NCBI GenBank assembly: GCA_030180135.1
Contig: CM058239.1
Span: forward strand, 59,041,246 to 59,105,245
Source of the DNA: Orychophragmus violaceus
Lineage: Eukaryota > Streptophyta > Magnoliopsida > Brassicales > Brassicaceae
DNA: 64,000 nucleotides
Direction: 5' to 3'
The translations under genes and the position numbers were made by a program. The notes beneath the pieces were generated by a model. That model was not told where the DNA came from and ran no database searches. It was given only the letters and a program-made list of their open reading frames with translations. This document shows positions 46,067 to 57,100 of this stretch, one piece after another. Within the stretch, counting starts at the first letter, position 1, and every line of letters starts with the position of its first letter.

Positions 46067-49000
46067 AGCTTGGGATGCTGCCTCAGTCGTAGGGTTTTTC
46101 ACTTATAGATCCCTTTGAGGCTTGTTTTTGTATTAAGTAATTGCTACAATGTACCTGCTTTAAGCAGAGTTGTCTTTCATTTTCTTGTAAGAATTTGAAT
46201 GTTTTTCATTTTGATAAAAGACAAGTTTTGTTCTTTTGATCTTAATGAAATATTAATTGTAGCACCCTATTCATGGAATGGGTTTTATATCTTAAACCAA
46301 AGAGTGCCTAAATGTAACATAAATACCGAATTGGTTTAAATCTGATGAATTAAACCTGATTTTTCTTGGCATAAAGTCTTGGTCACATAGAGTAAGTCGG
46401 ATTCAGAAATCCCATAGTCTTGGACGTATGGGCTCATTTGATAAAATATCTTATGAGACTTGAATTCTGTTTACTAGACCAAAAGGTAAAGGGCCTATCT
46501 TATCCGAGCTAGAGAAAAGCCCAAAGGCTTATTGGACCTGGAACATACTCATGTATGTGGCCCAATGAGCAGTAATGCCAGAGAAAATTTTCCTGTACTT
46601 CATTGTCTCTACTGATTACTTCAGTGAGTGTGACTGTGTTCATTTGATGAGACACAAGTCGGAATTCTTTGACATGGTCGAAAGAGTTCCAGAATGAAGT
46701 ATAGGATCTGAATGACAAAAGTGTTAAGACTCTGGATTAAATCACGAGTGAGAATACTTAAGTCATTGATTGTGTGATCATCTTAATGAGTGTGAAATCG
46801 TTTCACAGCTCATTTCTCCTGAAAACCTGAAGGTGTTTCTGTGAGAAAGAATCAGATCTTATTAGAAATGATTAAAGATGAGTCACACGAATCTTCCATG
46901 ATATTATTTAAGAATAACGCTCTAAAATATCTAAGTTTACGCTGAAATAGTTCCACAAATATCAGTTGAAAGACACCACGTTAATGTGGATTGGAATCGA
47001 TCCAAATTTGTCTTTACTGAGTATTTGTAGTTGTGCTACTTCGCTGGTTGTCCTAGAGAAACTAAGGCTTGTTACTTTTACGTCCAATCTGTTTTCTAAG
47101 AAGGGAAGTTATTTTCAAAGAAGAACAGTGGGAGTAAAAGTATAACTCGAAGTTTTCTCAGGGAAACCAAGGCTCGGTATTTTTACGACCATTCTGTTTT
47201 CTAAGAAGGAAATTACTTTCCAAAAAGAACAGTGGGAGTAAAAAGAATTTTTACGACCATTCTGTTTTCTAAGAAGGGAAGTTACTTTCCAAAAAGAACA
47301 GTGGGAGTAAAAGTACAACTCGAAGAAATTCGAGAAATACAGGAGGCTGCTTAACCTATTGAGGAAGAGCAGCGGAAGGATTATACAGATTTCTGTAGAA
47401 TCTACACCTGTGGAGCCTGAAGTTCGCAGATATGAAAGAATCAGTCACTAATCCGAGAGTGAATTCTCGTCATTAGTTCAGCCTGATGATCATTGAATGT
47501 TCGCATGATCTGATGATCATTGAAAGCGACGAATCTGCGAAATCCTAGGAAGCGAAAGTGAGCCCAGACTCCGAAGAAATACATTTTGTGTAAGTTGGCT
47601 TCATCGATCCATTCATGGATGGAAGCAAACATATCGGAGTTGGAATCTTCGTTCTGTTGAAGTAGTCAAGGTTTTGACTTGAACAGGAACGAAGCGGAAC
47701 TGTGTGTTTACTAATAGATTAGTGGGAGCGATATTGCATTTCTCATAGTGTATGTCGATGACATACTGATTCTCGGATATAACGTCCCAACGCTGTAGTC
47801 GGTAAAGGACTAGCTTGGGAGTTGGTTTAATGATTGACATGGGTAAAGCCACGTAGTTCTTGGATTTTGGATCTAGAGATAGAGATCCAAAAGAGCTGGT
47901 AGGACAAAGTCAGGATTCTTTAATTGACAAAGTCCTACAAGTTTTGAGCAATCCAAGAAGGGTTTTATGCCAATGTCACATGGCATTAAGTTAAGCAAGA
48001 TACAGTATCCTACGATAACTGCTGAGCTTAAATGCATGGATAGGATTCCATATGCTTCGGTAATTGGATCTATCATGTATGCCATGAAACGTACTTGTTT
48101 GATGTTGCTTTAATGTTAAGCAAGACAAGTAAAGACCAGTCAAATCCAGCAAAGAATCAAGTTTCCTAAAGTATGTCCTAAAGTATTTGAGGAATACTAA
48201 GGATAAGTTCTTGATTTACGGAGAAAGTGATGTGCTACAAGTCAGAAGAGTCTGAAAGGCAAGTTTCCAACAGACAAAGATGATTTCCGGTCACAGTCCG
48301 GTTATATCTTGTGTCTGTCTGGCGGTGCAAGGCACTGTTGCTGACTCCATGACTTAAACTGAACATTTCGCAGCTTGGAAAGCGGCGAAAGAGGTTGTTT
48401 GGAAAGAAGAGTTCGTCAATGAACTTGATGTGATTCCCAGCATAGATGAGACTAGCTGCACATCAGAGGTCCAAACACCTTAAGATAAATGACAGAGATG
48501 TTAAGTAGATCAGCAAGTTTCAACAAATGAGAACGTTGCTAATCTATTAACGAAGCCACTCCTTAACCCTAAGCACGAGTCACGGACTGTAGCTGTAGGA
48601 TAAGTGAAGTTAAGATGTAGTCTTAATTTCAGTGGGAGTTAGTAAAGGGCTTTATTTAGTTATTGATATGTTCTTGTAAAACATTTGAGATGTTTGATAA
48701 TGAAATTATTATTTCAAGATTATTTTAACTGTGATGAAATAATCGTTCCAAAATGATATGAACCATTTTATAGGTCATCGAAGTAAATGACTTGATCTTG
48801 AGTCATCGAAGTCATTTAGCTTGATCATGAGACCCTATATTTGATAAATGTTTTATATCATCCTGTCCCTAGTCGAAGGTTGTTGAAATTGGAACACCAA
48901 CAACCGTATGAGACTGGATTGGTACGTGACTTATGACAAAGTCTCAGTGTGTCATAGATGCGCGGCATCAAAGTCAGTACATAGGTGTATGTTTGGGAAC

Positions 49001-49460
49001 ATACGACCGGACAAGACCCGCTTATAAGAACTCTTCAGGATATTTATATCTGTGTCATAAGAGATTCTTACTACGACTATAGAGTATAGTCCTTAGACCT
49101 GAGTTCGCATGCATGTGACTGCACATGGACTGATGTACTTTGATCATTGTCTAACGCTATCGTTCTGCGATAGTTATAAGGACCTTGTTTGGGTACATTA
49201 TGAAATGAGTAGTTTACAGTGATGGAACAAGACGGGATTTGTCCCTCCAATATAAATGGAGTGAATATCTCTAGGCCAATCGGAGATTTGAATACTGGAA
49301 AATGCATGGCCATGCTCAAACGGACTGTCCCGAGTCGTTTGGATTGTCAGTATCGAATCAGAGTCCGATGAACAAGATTAGGTTTTATAAGGATGACACC
49401 AATCTTGCCTTATGACTAATCGAGATATTGTGACAAAAGGATTATGAATACAGAGATTCC
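46067..49460 (+). pseudogene. C end of gag frame and post-gag region with RT relic
   Basis: 46067-46092 holds the last gag codons and TAG. Then 3.4 kb with no open domain: YVDD codons at 47751-47762 with ILIL after them, then a block with MSHGIKLSK, RIPYASVIGSIMYAM near 47960-48090, shifted soon after. At about 47090-47320 the 80-bp block (CCATTCTGTTTTCTAAGAAGG through GAACAGTGGGAGTAAAA) is present three times. No integrase. Confidence 0.75.
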
Positions 49461-49476
49461 AGTACAAGTGGGAGAT
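49461..49476 (+). other. C polypurine tract
   Basis: AGTACAAGTGGGAGAT directly before the 3' LTR, matching B and D. Confidence 0.88.
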
Positions 49477-50152
49477 TGTTGGAAATGTGTCCAGTAATCT
49501 CGGTACTGTCTCTAGAAAGTAAGAGTATGTCAAAGATCAGACATAAGTCATATAATACTGGGGGTCATGATGGCTTGCTAGAGTCCGCTCATGATCTATA
49601 AGTCTTGGACTTATTGCCTTTATTATATGATCCCATATGGGTCACACGCCTAAGCTAACAGGAAAACGTGTAGGAACGGTTTAGCAGGAGTATGGTAAAA
49701 GTGCTAGGCATTTACTATACTTAGAGAGAATAAGAGGGTTTAGCCATTGTGCATCGATCGATGCATAAGGTGCGACGATCGATGCAATGCGCGAACGCCT
49801 CGGAGTTAATTGGCATTTGGGCCAAATGGCCCAAAACGAACTGAACAAGTTTTATATAAACTTAAGACGAGTTCAGGTCGAGAAGTAGCCCTAGCCGCGA
49901 CTCTCTCTCTCTCCCTGCGACCTCCCACAGCTCGGTCTAGCAGCTTTCTTCCTGCTTGGTGTGCGTGTGTGAACCTCTGGAGGAGTTATCACTCGGTGGC
50001 TCTCTGATCTCTGACCTGTTCTCTCTTTCCGCTGCAAAACAGGTAAAAGGTGAGATCTACTTATGTTTCTAATCAAGAGAACCTAGATCTGGCATGTTTA
50101 GGATCAAGTAATCTGATGAATTGAATCAGGATTAGCACCAGAAGATCCTTCA
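49477..50152 (+). repeat. C 3' LTR
   Basis: 676 bp, two visible differences from the 5' LTR, one of them inside a palindrome (TGCGACGATCGATGCA here, TGCAACGATCGATGCA in the 5' copy). Followed by target duplication GCATG. Confidence 0.95.
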
Positions 50153-50157
50153 GCATG

Positions 50158-50755
50158 ATCCGTGCACGGCCTCACGATCGATTGATCGATCTCGGCCACT
50201 CACGATCACGCGGCTCACGGCCGATCCATCCTTCCATCACGATCGATCATCGATCAATCCATGATCTCATGATCGTGAGGATGATCGTTCATGGCACTCT
50301 TCATCACATGGCACACGATTAATAATCGATCGAAATTATTAATGATCGATTATTAATAATCGATCGGCATCACACGTGATTACACGCACACATACAACGT
50401 GAGCCTAGGGTTTTATTACTCGGTTCAAACACGAACACTCGCCTCACGAATACACATGATCGAAAACGATCACTCGGCAATATCATATTAAAGCGATCGC
50501 ATCACATGGCTTACACATAGGGACGAAAGTGAGCTTAGGGTTTCAATAATGCAGCATTCAATTATTAATATGATCGAATAGCACATTCAATTATTAATAT
50601 GATCATTCGGCCATTGCAAAAACCTCAAGAGCAGCCGATTATTAAAACAAGATCACACAATTAGGGTTTAATTAGTTTAATCAATTTTTCTTTCAAAATT
50701 AATTCAAAAACTATTAAACATTCATATGATCCAATTTCACAAGAAACCTACAACC
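50158..50755 (-). other. B 5' leader, part next to the primer site
   Basis: A GATC-rich segment (50165-50370) with CACGATCGAT, GATCGATCATCGATC and TAATAATCGATCG words, followed by AT-rich DNA. It corresponds in position to the CGATCG array of C and D but uses a different pattern without the TGCA arms. No gene is seen. Confidence 0.6.
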
Positions 50756-50770
50756 TGGCTCTGATACCAC
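50756..50770 (-). other. B primer-binding site (tRNA-iMet)
   Basis: GTGGTATCAGAGCCA on the - strand, abutting the 5' LTR at 50771. Confidence 0.92.
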
Positions 50771-51450
50771 TGAAGGATTATGGGTGTTTTCCATGGTTTA
50801 ATTCTCAATTACAACCTAACACAAATCCTTAAACAGATCTAGGTTCTTGCAAAACGAATCATAAAACAAACCTGTAACATTACCTATTGATTGCACAGCG
50901 GATTGATGGTAATGACAAGATCAGATTAGAGCTGATGAGAATCGGCTCCTCCTCAAGTATCCACACTCTTACAAGCAAGGGACGGCTGCTAGACCAAAGA
51001 GATGGATCAGATCAGAGAGAGAGGTTAGAGAGAGAGATGAAAATGCGGCTGCCAGGGAGAGAAATCGCAGGGAAGGTTAGCTTCCTTAGGGTTTTCTGAT
51101 TCTCTTATATCTCATTAATGGGCCCAAGTCATTAGACTAATGGCTCATTAATCTTTTGGGCCCAAAACACAAATAAGACAAAAAGCCTGTATTTTGTCTG
51201 GCCCAAAACTCTGATCCAATACAGTAAATGCCATTGCATCTTACCGTATTATTTCCATTTAACTTTCCCGTTAGCTATGGTGTGTGACCCTTCGGGATCA
51301 TACAATACTGGTAATAAGTCCTAAACTTATAGATCATGAGCGGACTCTAGCAAGCCATCATGATCACCCAGTATTTATGACTTATGTCTGATCTCGACAC
51401 TTATCATACTTTCTAGAGATAGTACGGTAGATTTCAGGACATTCCCAACA
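50771..51450 (-). repeat. B 5' LTR
   Basis: 680 bp, no difference seen from 29256-29935; followed by target duplication TATCG at 51451-51455. Confidence 0.95.
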
Positions 51451-51455
51451 TATCG

Positions 51456-52511
51456 ATCAAAGGCACATGGACTCTTACCTTATCAGCTCTAGACCACCAT
51501 ACTATCTTTCTCTAGTCCCTTTCTTCTCTTTTCCCTTCCTTTGCATTCTGATTTTTCCCCATTGGGTATCATTTTATTTGTTTTATCAGTGATCTTCCCG
51601 TTAAGGGGTGTACCTTGGACACATTCCATGGATGCACAGGATATGAGAGTTTTAGCTACCATTCCCATGACCACTTCGGAGTTACTAACTCATCCTCAGT
51701 TTATTATCTTTTTTTTTATGGAAGGGGAGAAGGGAACTAAATAGGACAGGTTTACAGGCTGTGTCAGAACTAACAAGGGAATCCGACACAAAGTATTCCA
51801 AGCCCTTAGGTGAGAAAATCTAAGTCAGTATTAGGGTGAAGTCAGTAAAAGATCCTATGATACCTGAAGTGATGTGGGTGTCCTCAGTAGGTTGATCCAT
51901 GTCTGGGTTTTCTAATAGTCAGAGATAATCTGCAACTTCATCCCAATGGTTACTTAAGTTCCTGCAAGTGCTGCTAATCTTCTCAAAAAATCATTGTTTC
52001 TTACTTAAACAAATTTTGACTCAATAAAACAAAAATTTTGAAAAATTTAACTGACTCTAAGAAAACAAAAGAAAGAAGTTAGTAGAACCTCCCCCACACT
52101 TAAGACACACTGTCCCCAGTAGTGTCAAGCGAAGGATTGGCAAAGAAAAAATAAAAATTTGTTTAAGGATGGTTAAGTTCTCTCGGGTTTTACCTCTGTC
52201 GCACTCAGGCATCGATCGTTGCACTAAGTGCATCGACCGTTGCTAGGCGATTTTTCGTTGTGGATCGATCGTTGCTCAGGACCGCAACGATCGCTGCAAT
52301 GCGATTTCTATCGTATTGTGACGATCGACACAATGGTGTGTCGATCGACGCACTGCGATTTAATCCGAGACCTGCAAACAAAAACTCACCAAAACCAGAA
52401 ACAAGCGTAAAGTCCTATAAAAATACTAAAATCAAAATGCAAAAACGAAAACAGTGGGTTGCCTCCCACTCAGCGCTTGTTTAAGGTCATTAGCTTGACG
52501 CTTCAGCAGAT
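51456..52511 (-). other. E2 3' noncoding region, right of B
   Basis: Matches E1 7620-8590 inverted. Contains a polypurine-like tract on the - strand (TAAGTGTGGGGGAG, 52102-52089), a palindrome cluster at 52207-52356 (GCATCGATCGTTGC, GCAACGATCGCTGC, TGTGTCGATCGACGCA and others, with TGCGATTT words after several) and the conserved GAGTGGGAGGCAACCCACTG. No env frame. Confidence 0.75.
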
Positions 52512-53870
52512 TTATGTCGAGGGTGCATCATCCAGAGGCAGAATCTGCCCTCCTGGAATCTCGGCCTTAGCCCAATAATGTTTCACCCGCTGTCCATTCA
52601 CAGTGAATTCATAACCGTCTTTACCAGTTAGAACGACAGCTCCATACGGACGCACCTCTTTGATTGTGAAGGGACCAGACCATCTTGATTTCAGCTTACC
52701 TGGAAACAAATGCAAACGAGAGTTATACAAAAGTACCTGATCATTGGGCTCAAACTGTCTGGAGACAATCTTCTTGTCATGATATGCCTTATTCCTCTCC
52801 TTATACAGCTTTGAGTTCTCATAAGCAAAATGTCTGATCTCATCCAACTCATTAAGCTGTACCAATCTCCTCTCTGCAGCAGACTTAAGATCAAAGTTCA
52901 TCTGTTTCACAGCCCATGCTGCTTTGTGCTCAAGTTCCACTGGCAGATGACATGCTTTTCCATATAGCAGATGGAATGGAGTGGTCCCAAGTGGTGTCTT
53001 GAATGCTGTCCGGTAGGCCCATAATGCATCATCTAACTTTGCTGCCCAATCTTTTCTTGTCTTTCCAACTGTCTTCTCAAGGATCTCTTTAATCTGCCTG
53101 TTAGAAACCTCAACTTGTCCACTAGTCTGAGGGTGATAAGGAGTAGCGACTCTGTGATGAACTCCATGCTTCTTTAGCAGCTTCTCGAAGACCTTATTGA
53201 TAAAATGAGATCCTCCATCACTAATCACTATACGAGGCACTCCAAATCTGGGGAATATGATGGTCTTAAACAGCTTAATGAACAATGAAGAATCATTGGT
53301 TGGACTAGCTATTGCTTCAACCCACTTAGACACATAGTCTACAGCAACCAAGATGAACTTATTCCCATAGGATGAGGGAAAAGGACCCATAAAATCTATA
53401 CCCCAACAATCAAAAACCTCAACTTCGAGAATGAAATTCTGAGGCATTTCATGCTTCTTGCTGATTTTCCCTCTCCTCTGACAGGCATCACACTGAGTGA
53501 TGAAAGAATGAGTGTCTCTAAACATTGTAGGCCACCAGAAACCTGCTTGCAGAACCTTAGACACAATCTTGAATGTAGCAAAATGTCCAGCATAATCTGA
53601 TCCATGACAGTGGAAGAGGATGTCTGGAACTTCAGATTCAGCAATGCATCTCCTGTAAAGACCATCTGAACAGTGTTTATAGAGATAGGGTTCATCCCAG
53701 TAGTATCTTCTGAGCTCCCTAAAGAACCTTTTCTTTTCATAACCCTTTAAATCATCGGGTTCAGTCTCAGCAGCAAGGTAATTAGCTATATCTGCATACC
53801 AGGGTCGATCAGAGGTTGCTACAGCAGCAATTTCGAAGTCATAATTCCCAATTCTAACTCTGAAAGACTC
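52512..53870 (-). CDS. E2 integrase, open part of a broken gag-pol
   Basis: The frame is open from just after TGA 53873-53871 to the stop at 52512. It reads YDFE, WDEPYLYKHC, the HHCC zinc finger (HCHGSDYAGHF then CDACQRRGK, all Cys present), and the DDE core: D in CWGIDFMG, D in VISDGG and E in GQVEVSNRQ, with 35 residues between the last two. The C-terminal domain has LYNSRLHLFPGKLKSRW and FTIKEVRPYGAVV and ends DDAPST. Integrase would join element cDNA to chromosomal DNA. The domain looks intact but lacks its own start, and upstream lesions block its production as part of gag-pol. Confidence 0.85.
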   Translation of the reverse strand, partial: ESFRVRIGNYDFEIAAVATSDRPWYADIANYLAAETEPDDLKGYEKKRFFRELRRYYWDEPYLYKHCSDGLYRRCIAESEVPDILFHCHGSDYAGHFATFKIVSKVLQAGFWWPTMFRDTHSFITQCDACQRRGKISKKHEMPQNFILEVEVFDCWGIDFMGPFPSSYGNKFILVAVDYVSKWVEAIASPTNDSSLFIKLFKTIIFPRFGVPRIVISDGGSHFINKVFEKLLKKHGVHHRVATPYHPQTSGQVEVSNRQIKEILEKTVGKTRKDWAAKLDDALWAYRTAFKTPLGTTPFHLLYGKACHLPVELEHKAAWAVKQMNFDLKSAAERRLVQLNELDEIRHFAYENSKLYKERNKAYHDKKIVSRQFEPNDQVLLYNSRLHLFPGKLKSRWSGPFTIKEVRPYGAVVLTGKDGYEFTVNGQRVKHYWAKAEIPGGQILPLDDAPST

Positions 53871-54185
53871 TCAATTCGTATCAGTTATGCATCGACCGTT
53901 GCGTATGCGTGTGTCGATCGTTGCTTCCCCGATACCTGTATCGACCGTTTCCAATGTGGCATCGATCGACACAATGTGATTGTCCCGACAGTTCTGCAAC
54001 TCACTGCCCAAATCCATCTGAAAAACTGTACTGATCATGTTGACGTTTTCCTCAGGCAAATAATCATTTATAGGCACGTCTTCCTCAACTATCATCCTTG
54101 AAATATGATCAGCAACTCCATTCTCCACTCCCTTCTTGTCCCTTACTTCAATATCAAACTCCTGAAGCAACAGAATCCATCTCAA
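53871..54185 (-). pseudogene. E2 end of RNase H and RNaseH-integrase linker
   Basis: After a 1-bp loss in an A run near 54200, the original frame resumes here: RWILLLQEFDIEVRDKKG and NGVADHISRM end RNase H, then a linker with palindromes at 53885-53972 (SIDAT, EATIDTR). TGA at 53873-53871 closes it. E1 also has a stop in this linker (TAA 6307-6309), at a different codon. Confidence 0.85.
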
Positions 54186-57100
54186 CAGTCTAGGCTTAGC
54201 ATCCTTTTCTGCATTAGATACTTCAGGGCTGAATGATCAGTGTGAACAATCACCTTGGAGCCAACAAGATAGGGGCGGAACTTCTCAAACGCAAAGACAA
54301 CAGCCAACAGCTCCTTCTCTGTGGTTGCATAGTTCCTTTGTGCATCATCTAGTGTCCTACTAGCATAATGGATAGCATGGAGATTTATGTCCTTCTTCTG
54401 TCCCAGAACAGCTCCTACAGCAAAATCACTTGCATCACACATAACCTCAAAAGGTAGATCCCAATCTGGAGGCTGAACTATTGGAGCGCTCACCAATGCC
54501 TGTTTGATCTGTTCAAATGCAGTCTGACAGTCTGCAGTGAACTCAAATTTGGTATCCTTACATAGCAAAGCAGTGAGTGGCCTAGCAATCTTACTGAAGT
54601 CTTTGATGAACCGTCTATAGAAACCAGCATGTCCAAGAAAGCTTCTTATGGACTTAACAGAATCAGGTGCCTGAAGGTTGGTCATTACCTCGATCTTAGC
54701 GCGGTCCACTTCGATCCCTGCTTCAGACACTTTATGTCCAAGAACAATACCATCTCTGACCATGAAATGGCATTTTTCCCAGTTAAGGACCAAGTGTTTC
54801 TCTTCACATCTAGTCAGCACCTTGCACAGATTATCTAAACATTCATTATAAGATGATCCATAGACTGAGAAATCATCCATGAACACCTCCATAAAGTCCT
54901 CAATCATATCTGTGAATATGGACATCATGCATCTCTGGAAAGTGGCAGGAGCATTACAGAGTCCAAAAGGCATCCTACGGTAAGAAAATGTGCCATATGG
55001 ACAAGTAAAAGTGGTCTTTCCCTGATCTTCTGGGTGGATAGGAATCTGAAAGAAACCTGAGTATCCATCGAGGAAGCAGTAATAAGGATGATTGGCTAAC
55101 CTCTCTAGCATCTGATCGATTAAAGGCAAGGGAAAATGATCCTTCCTAGTTGCAGCATTCAGCTTCCTGTAATCTATGCACATCTTGTGTCCTGTTACAG
55201 TCCTAGTAGGGATCAGCTCGTTCTTCTCATTCTTCACAACTGTAACTCCGCCCTTCTTAGGTACTACATAGACTGGACTCACCCAATCACCGTCAGAGAT
55301 ATGATAGATAATCCCAGCATCAAGGAGTTTCATAATCTCCTCCTTAACCACTTCCTGCAGATTAGGATTAAGCCTTCTCTGATGCTCAACAGACGTCTTA
55401 GACTCATCCTCAAGATGTATCCGATGCATGCACAGCTCCGGTGAGATACCTGAAATGTCATCAAGAGAATAGCCAAGAGCTTTGCGATGCTTGCGCAGCT
55501 TGCTTAGCAGTAAAGTGAGCTCTGCGTTGTTCAAACTAGCATTAACAATCACTGGATAAGTTGAATTGGGTCCAAGAAATGCGTACCTTAGTCCGGATGG
55601 AAGTTGTTTCAGCTCTATTTTCGGAGCTTTTTCCTCGGTCCAGTCTCTGTCGACTTGCAACGACCGATGCTTAGGTAGTGTCGATCGTTGCATCGTCGCG
55701 TCAGACACTTCCACCTGCATTGCTACTTCAACAAAATCCATCAATCTCGTATAGCACATTGCTGGCTCGTCCTGCAGGTACTCCAGCTCCAATATAGAGC
55801 TCAGTAAAGCCCTTTCTAGTGGGTCTTCAGCACGTGATTGGTGAAAGTACTCTGCATCCAGATCACCCAATGTGTCCACATAGAAGGTCTGTCCGTCGAT
55901 GGTTGGTCTCTTTACCAGCTTGTCCATATCAAAACTCATCTTCAGACCTCCCACATTCAGAACTATTTTACCTCCTTGACAGTCAATCATCGCACCAGCT
56001 GTAGCTAAGAAAGGTCTGCCTAGAATCAGTGGATCTTTTGGCTCCTGTCCATATTGTAGAACCACAAAGTCAGTTGGGATCACACATTTGCCAATCATTA
56101 TAGGCACATCCTCTAATACTCCTTCGGGAATCCTGATTGTTCTATCTGCCAGAACCAGTGATATCCTAGTGGGTATAAAGTCAGTCATCCCGAGCCTTTT
56201 AGCAACTGAGAGGGGCATAAGATTCACACTGGAACCAAGATCACATAGAGACCTTTCAAATCTCTCTCTGTAGATAGCACAATCCAACACGAAGCTTCCT
56301 GGATCCTTTAACTTCTCGGGAATCCTACCCTGTATCACTGCACTACAAACCTCATTGATCATCATTACACTCTCCTCATCAGACCATTTTCCAGCGATCA
56401 TATCCTTAAGGCATCTCCTCATCACATGAGAGGTTTCCATGGAGTCCATCAAAGGTACTTCAACTTTCACCTTTTTAATGAACTCCTTCCACTTTGCATA
56501 CTGCCTATCATTCTTAGCTTTCCTGGGATTCTTGGGATAAGGTACCTTAGGCTTGTACACTCTTTCGGTCGACTGTTTCGGTTTCTCTGGTCTTGAATCC
56601 TCTTCAGTCGCCTTGCATCGATCGTCACTGGAGTTGTGTCGATCGTTGCTGGGTGACTTTGCTACGACAGTTTCCTCGTTATCGCCTTGCATCGACCGTT
56701 GCTTGGTTGCGTCGATCGATGCATTGCGAATATCACGGATCTCATCTCCCAACTCGTCAATTTCCACGAGTTCTTCCACACTCAGCTGCTTTTTCTGGCC
56801 AGGTAACAGCTCCTTACCACTTCTCAATGTCACTGCATTGCATTGGTACTTGGGATTAGCATCAGTACGCCCTGGAAGATATCCATCTTCCCTCTGAGCA
56901 TATCCAGTTGTTCTTGCAACTCTAGCATCAAGCTCCTTCATGTGTGTGCTCAGATATTCAAACTTCCCGTTCAGCTCCTTATAGACTGTTTCTATCTTCT
57001 CGTTGACATCTGCAGCATTCTTAGTCTGACTTTCCACCAGCTGTTTCATCATTGTTTCCATCCTACTCTCATGAGCTGTAGGTGCAGGAGGAGTCTGATA

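Larger units (their letters stand above)
35402..50152 (+). mobile_element. C: non-autonomous Ty1/copia element, split by copia D
   Basis: LTRs of 676 bp at 35402-36077 and 49477-50152, ends TGTTGGAAAT and ATCCTTCA, target duplication GCATG at 35397-35401 and 50153-50157. A Met-tRNA primer site follows the 5' LTR and a purine tract precedes the 3' LTR. Without D the element is about 7.37 kb. The LTRs differ at two sites that I can see (near 35700 and 35792 in the 5' copy). The coding capacity is gag plus protease active site, then an RT relic. It is a near-twin of D. Confidence 0.95.
29256..51450 (-). mobile_element. B: non-autonomous Ty1/copia element, split by copia C
   Basis: LTRs of 680 bp at 29256-29935 (3') and 50771-51450 (5'), ends TGAAGGATTA and TTCCCAACA on the + strand, target duplication TATCG at 29251-29255 and 51451-51455. 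A Met-tRNA primer site (50770-50756) and purine tract (29951-29936) give - orientation. Without C the element is about 7.4 kb. It has gag with stops and relics of RT, no integrase. The LTRs look identical by eye, so B is recent even though it is the outer copia. Confidence 0.95.
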
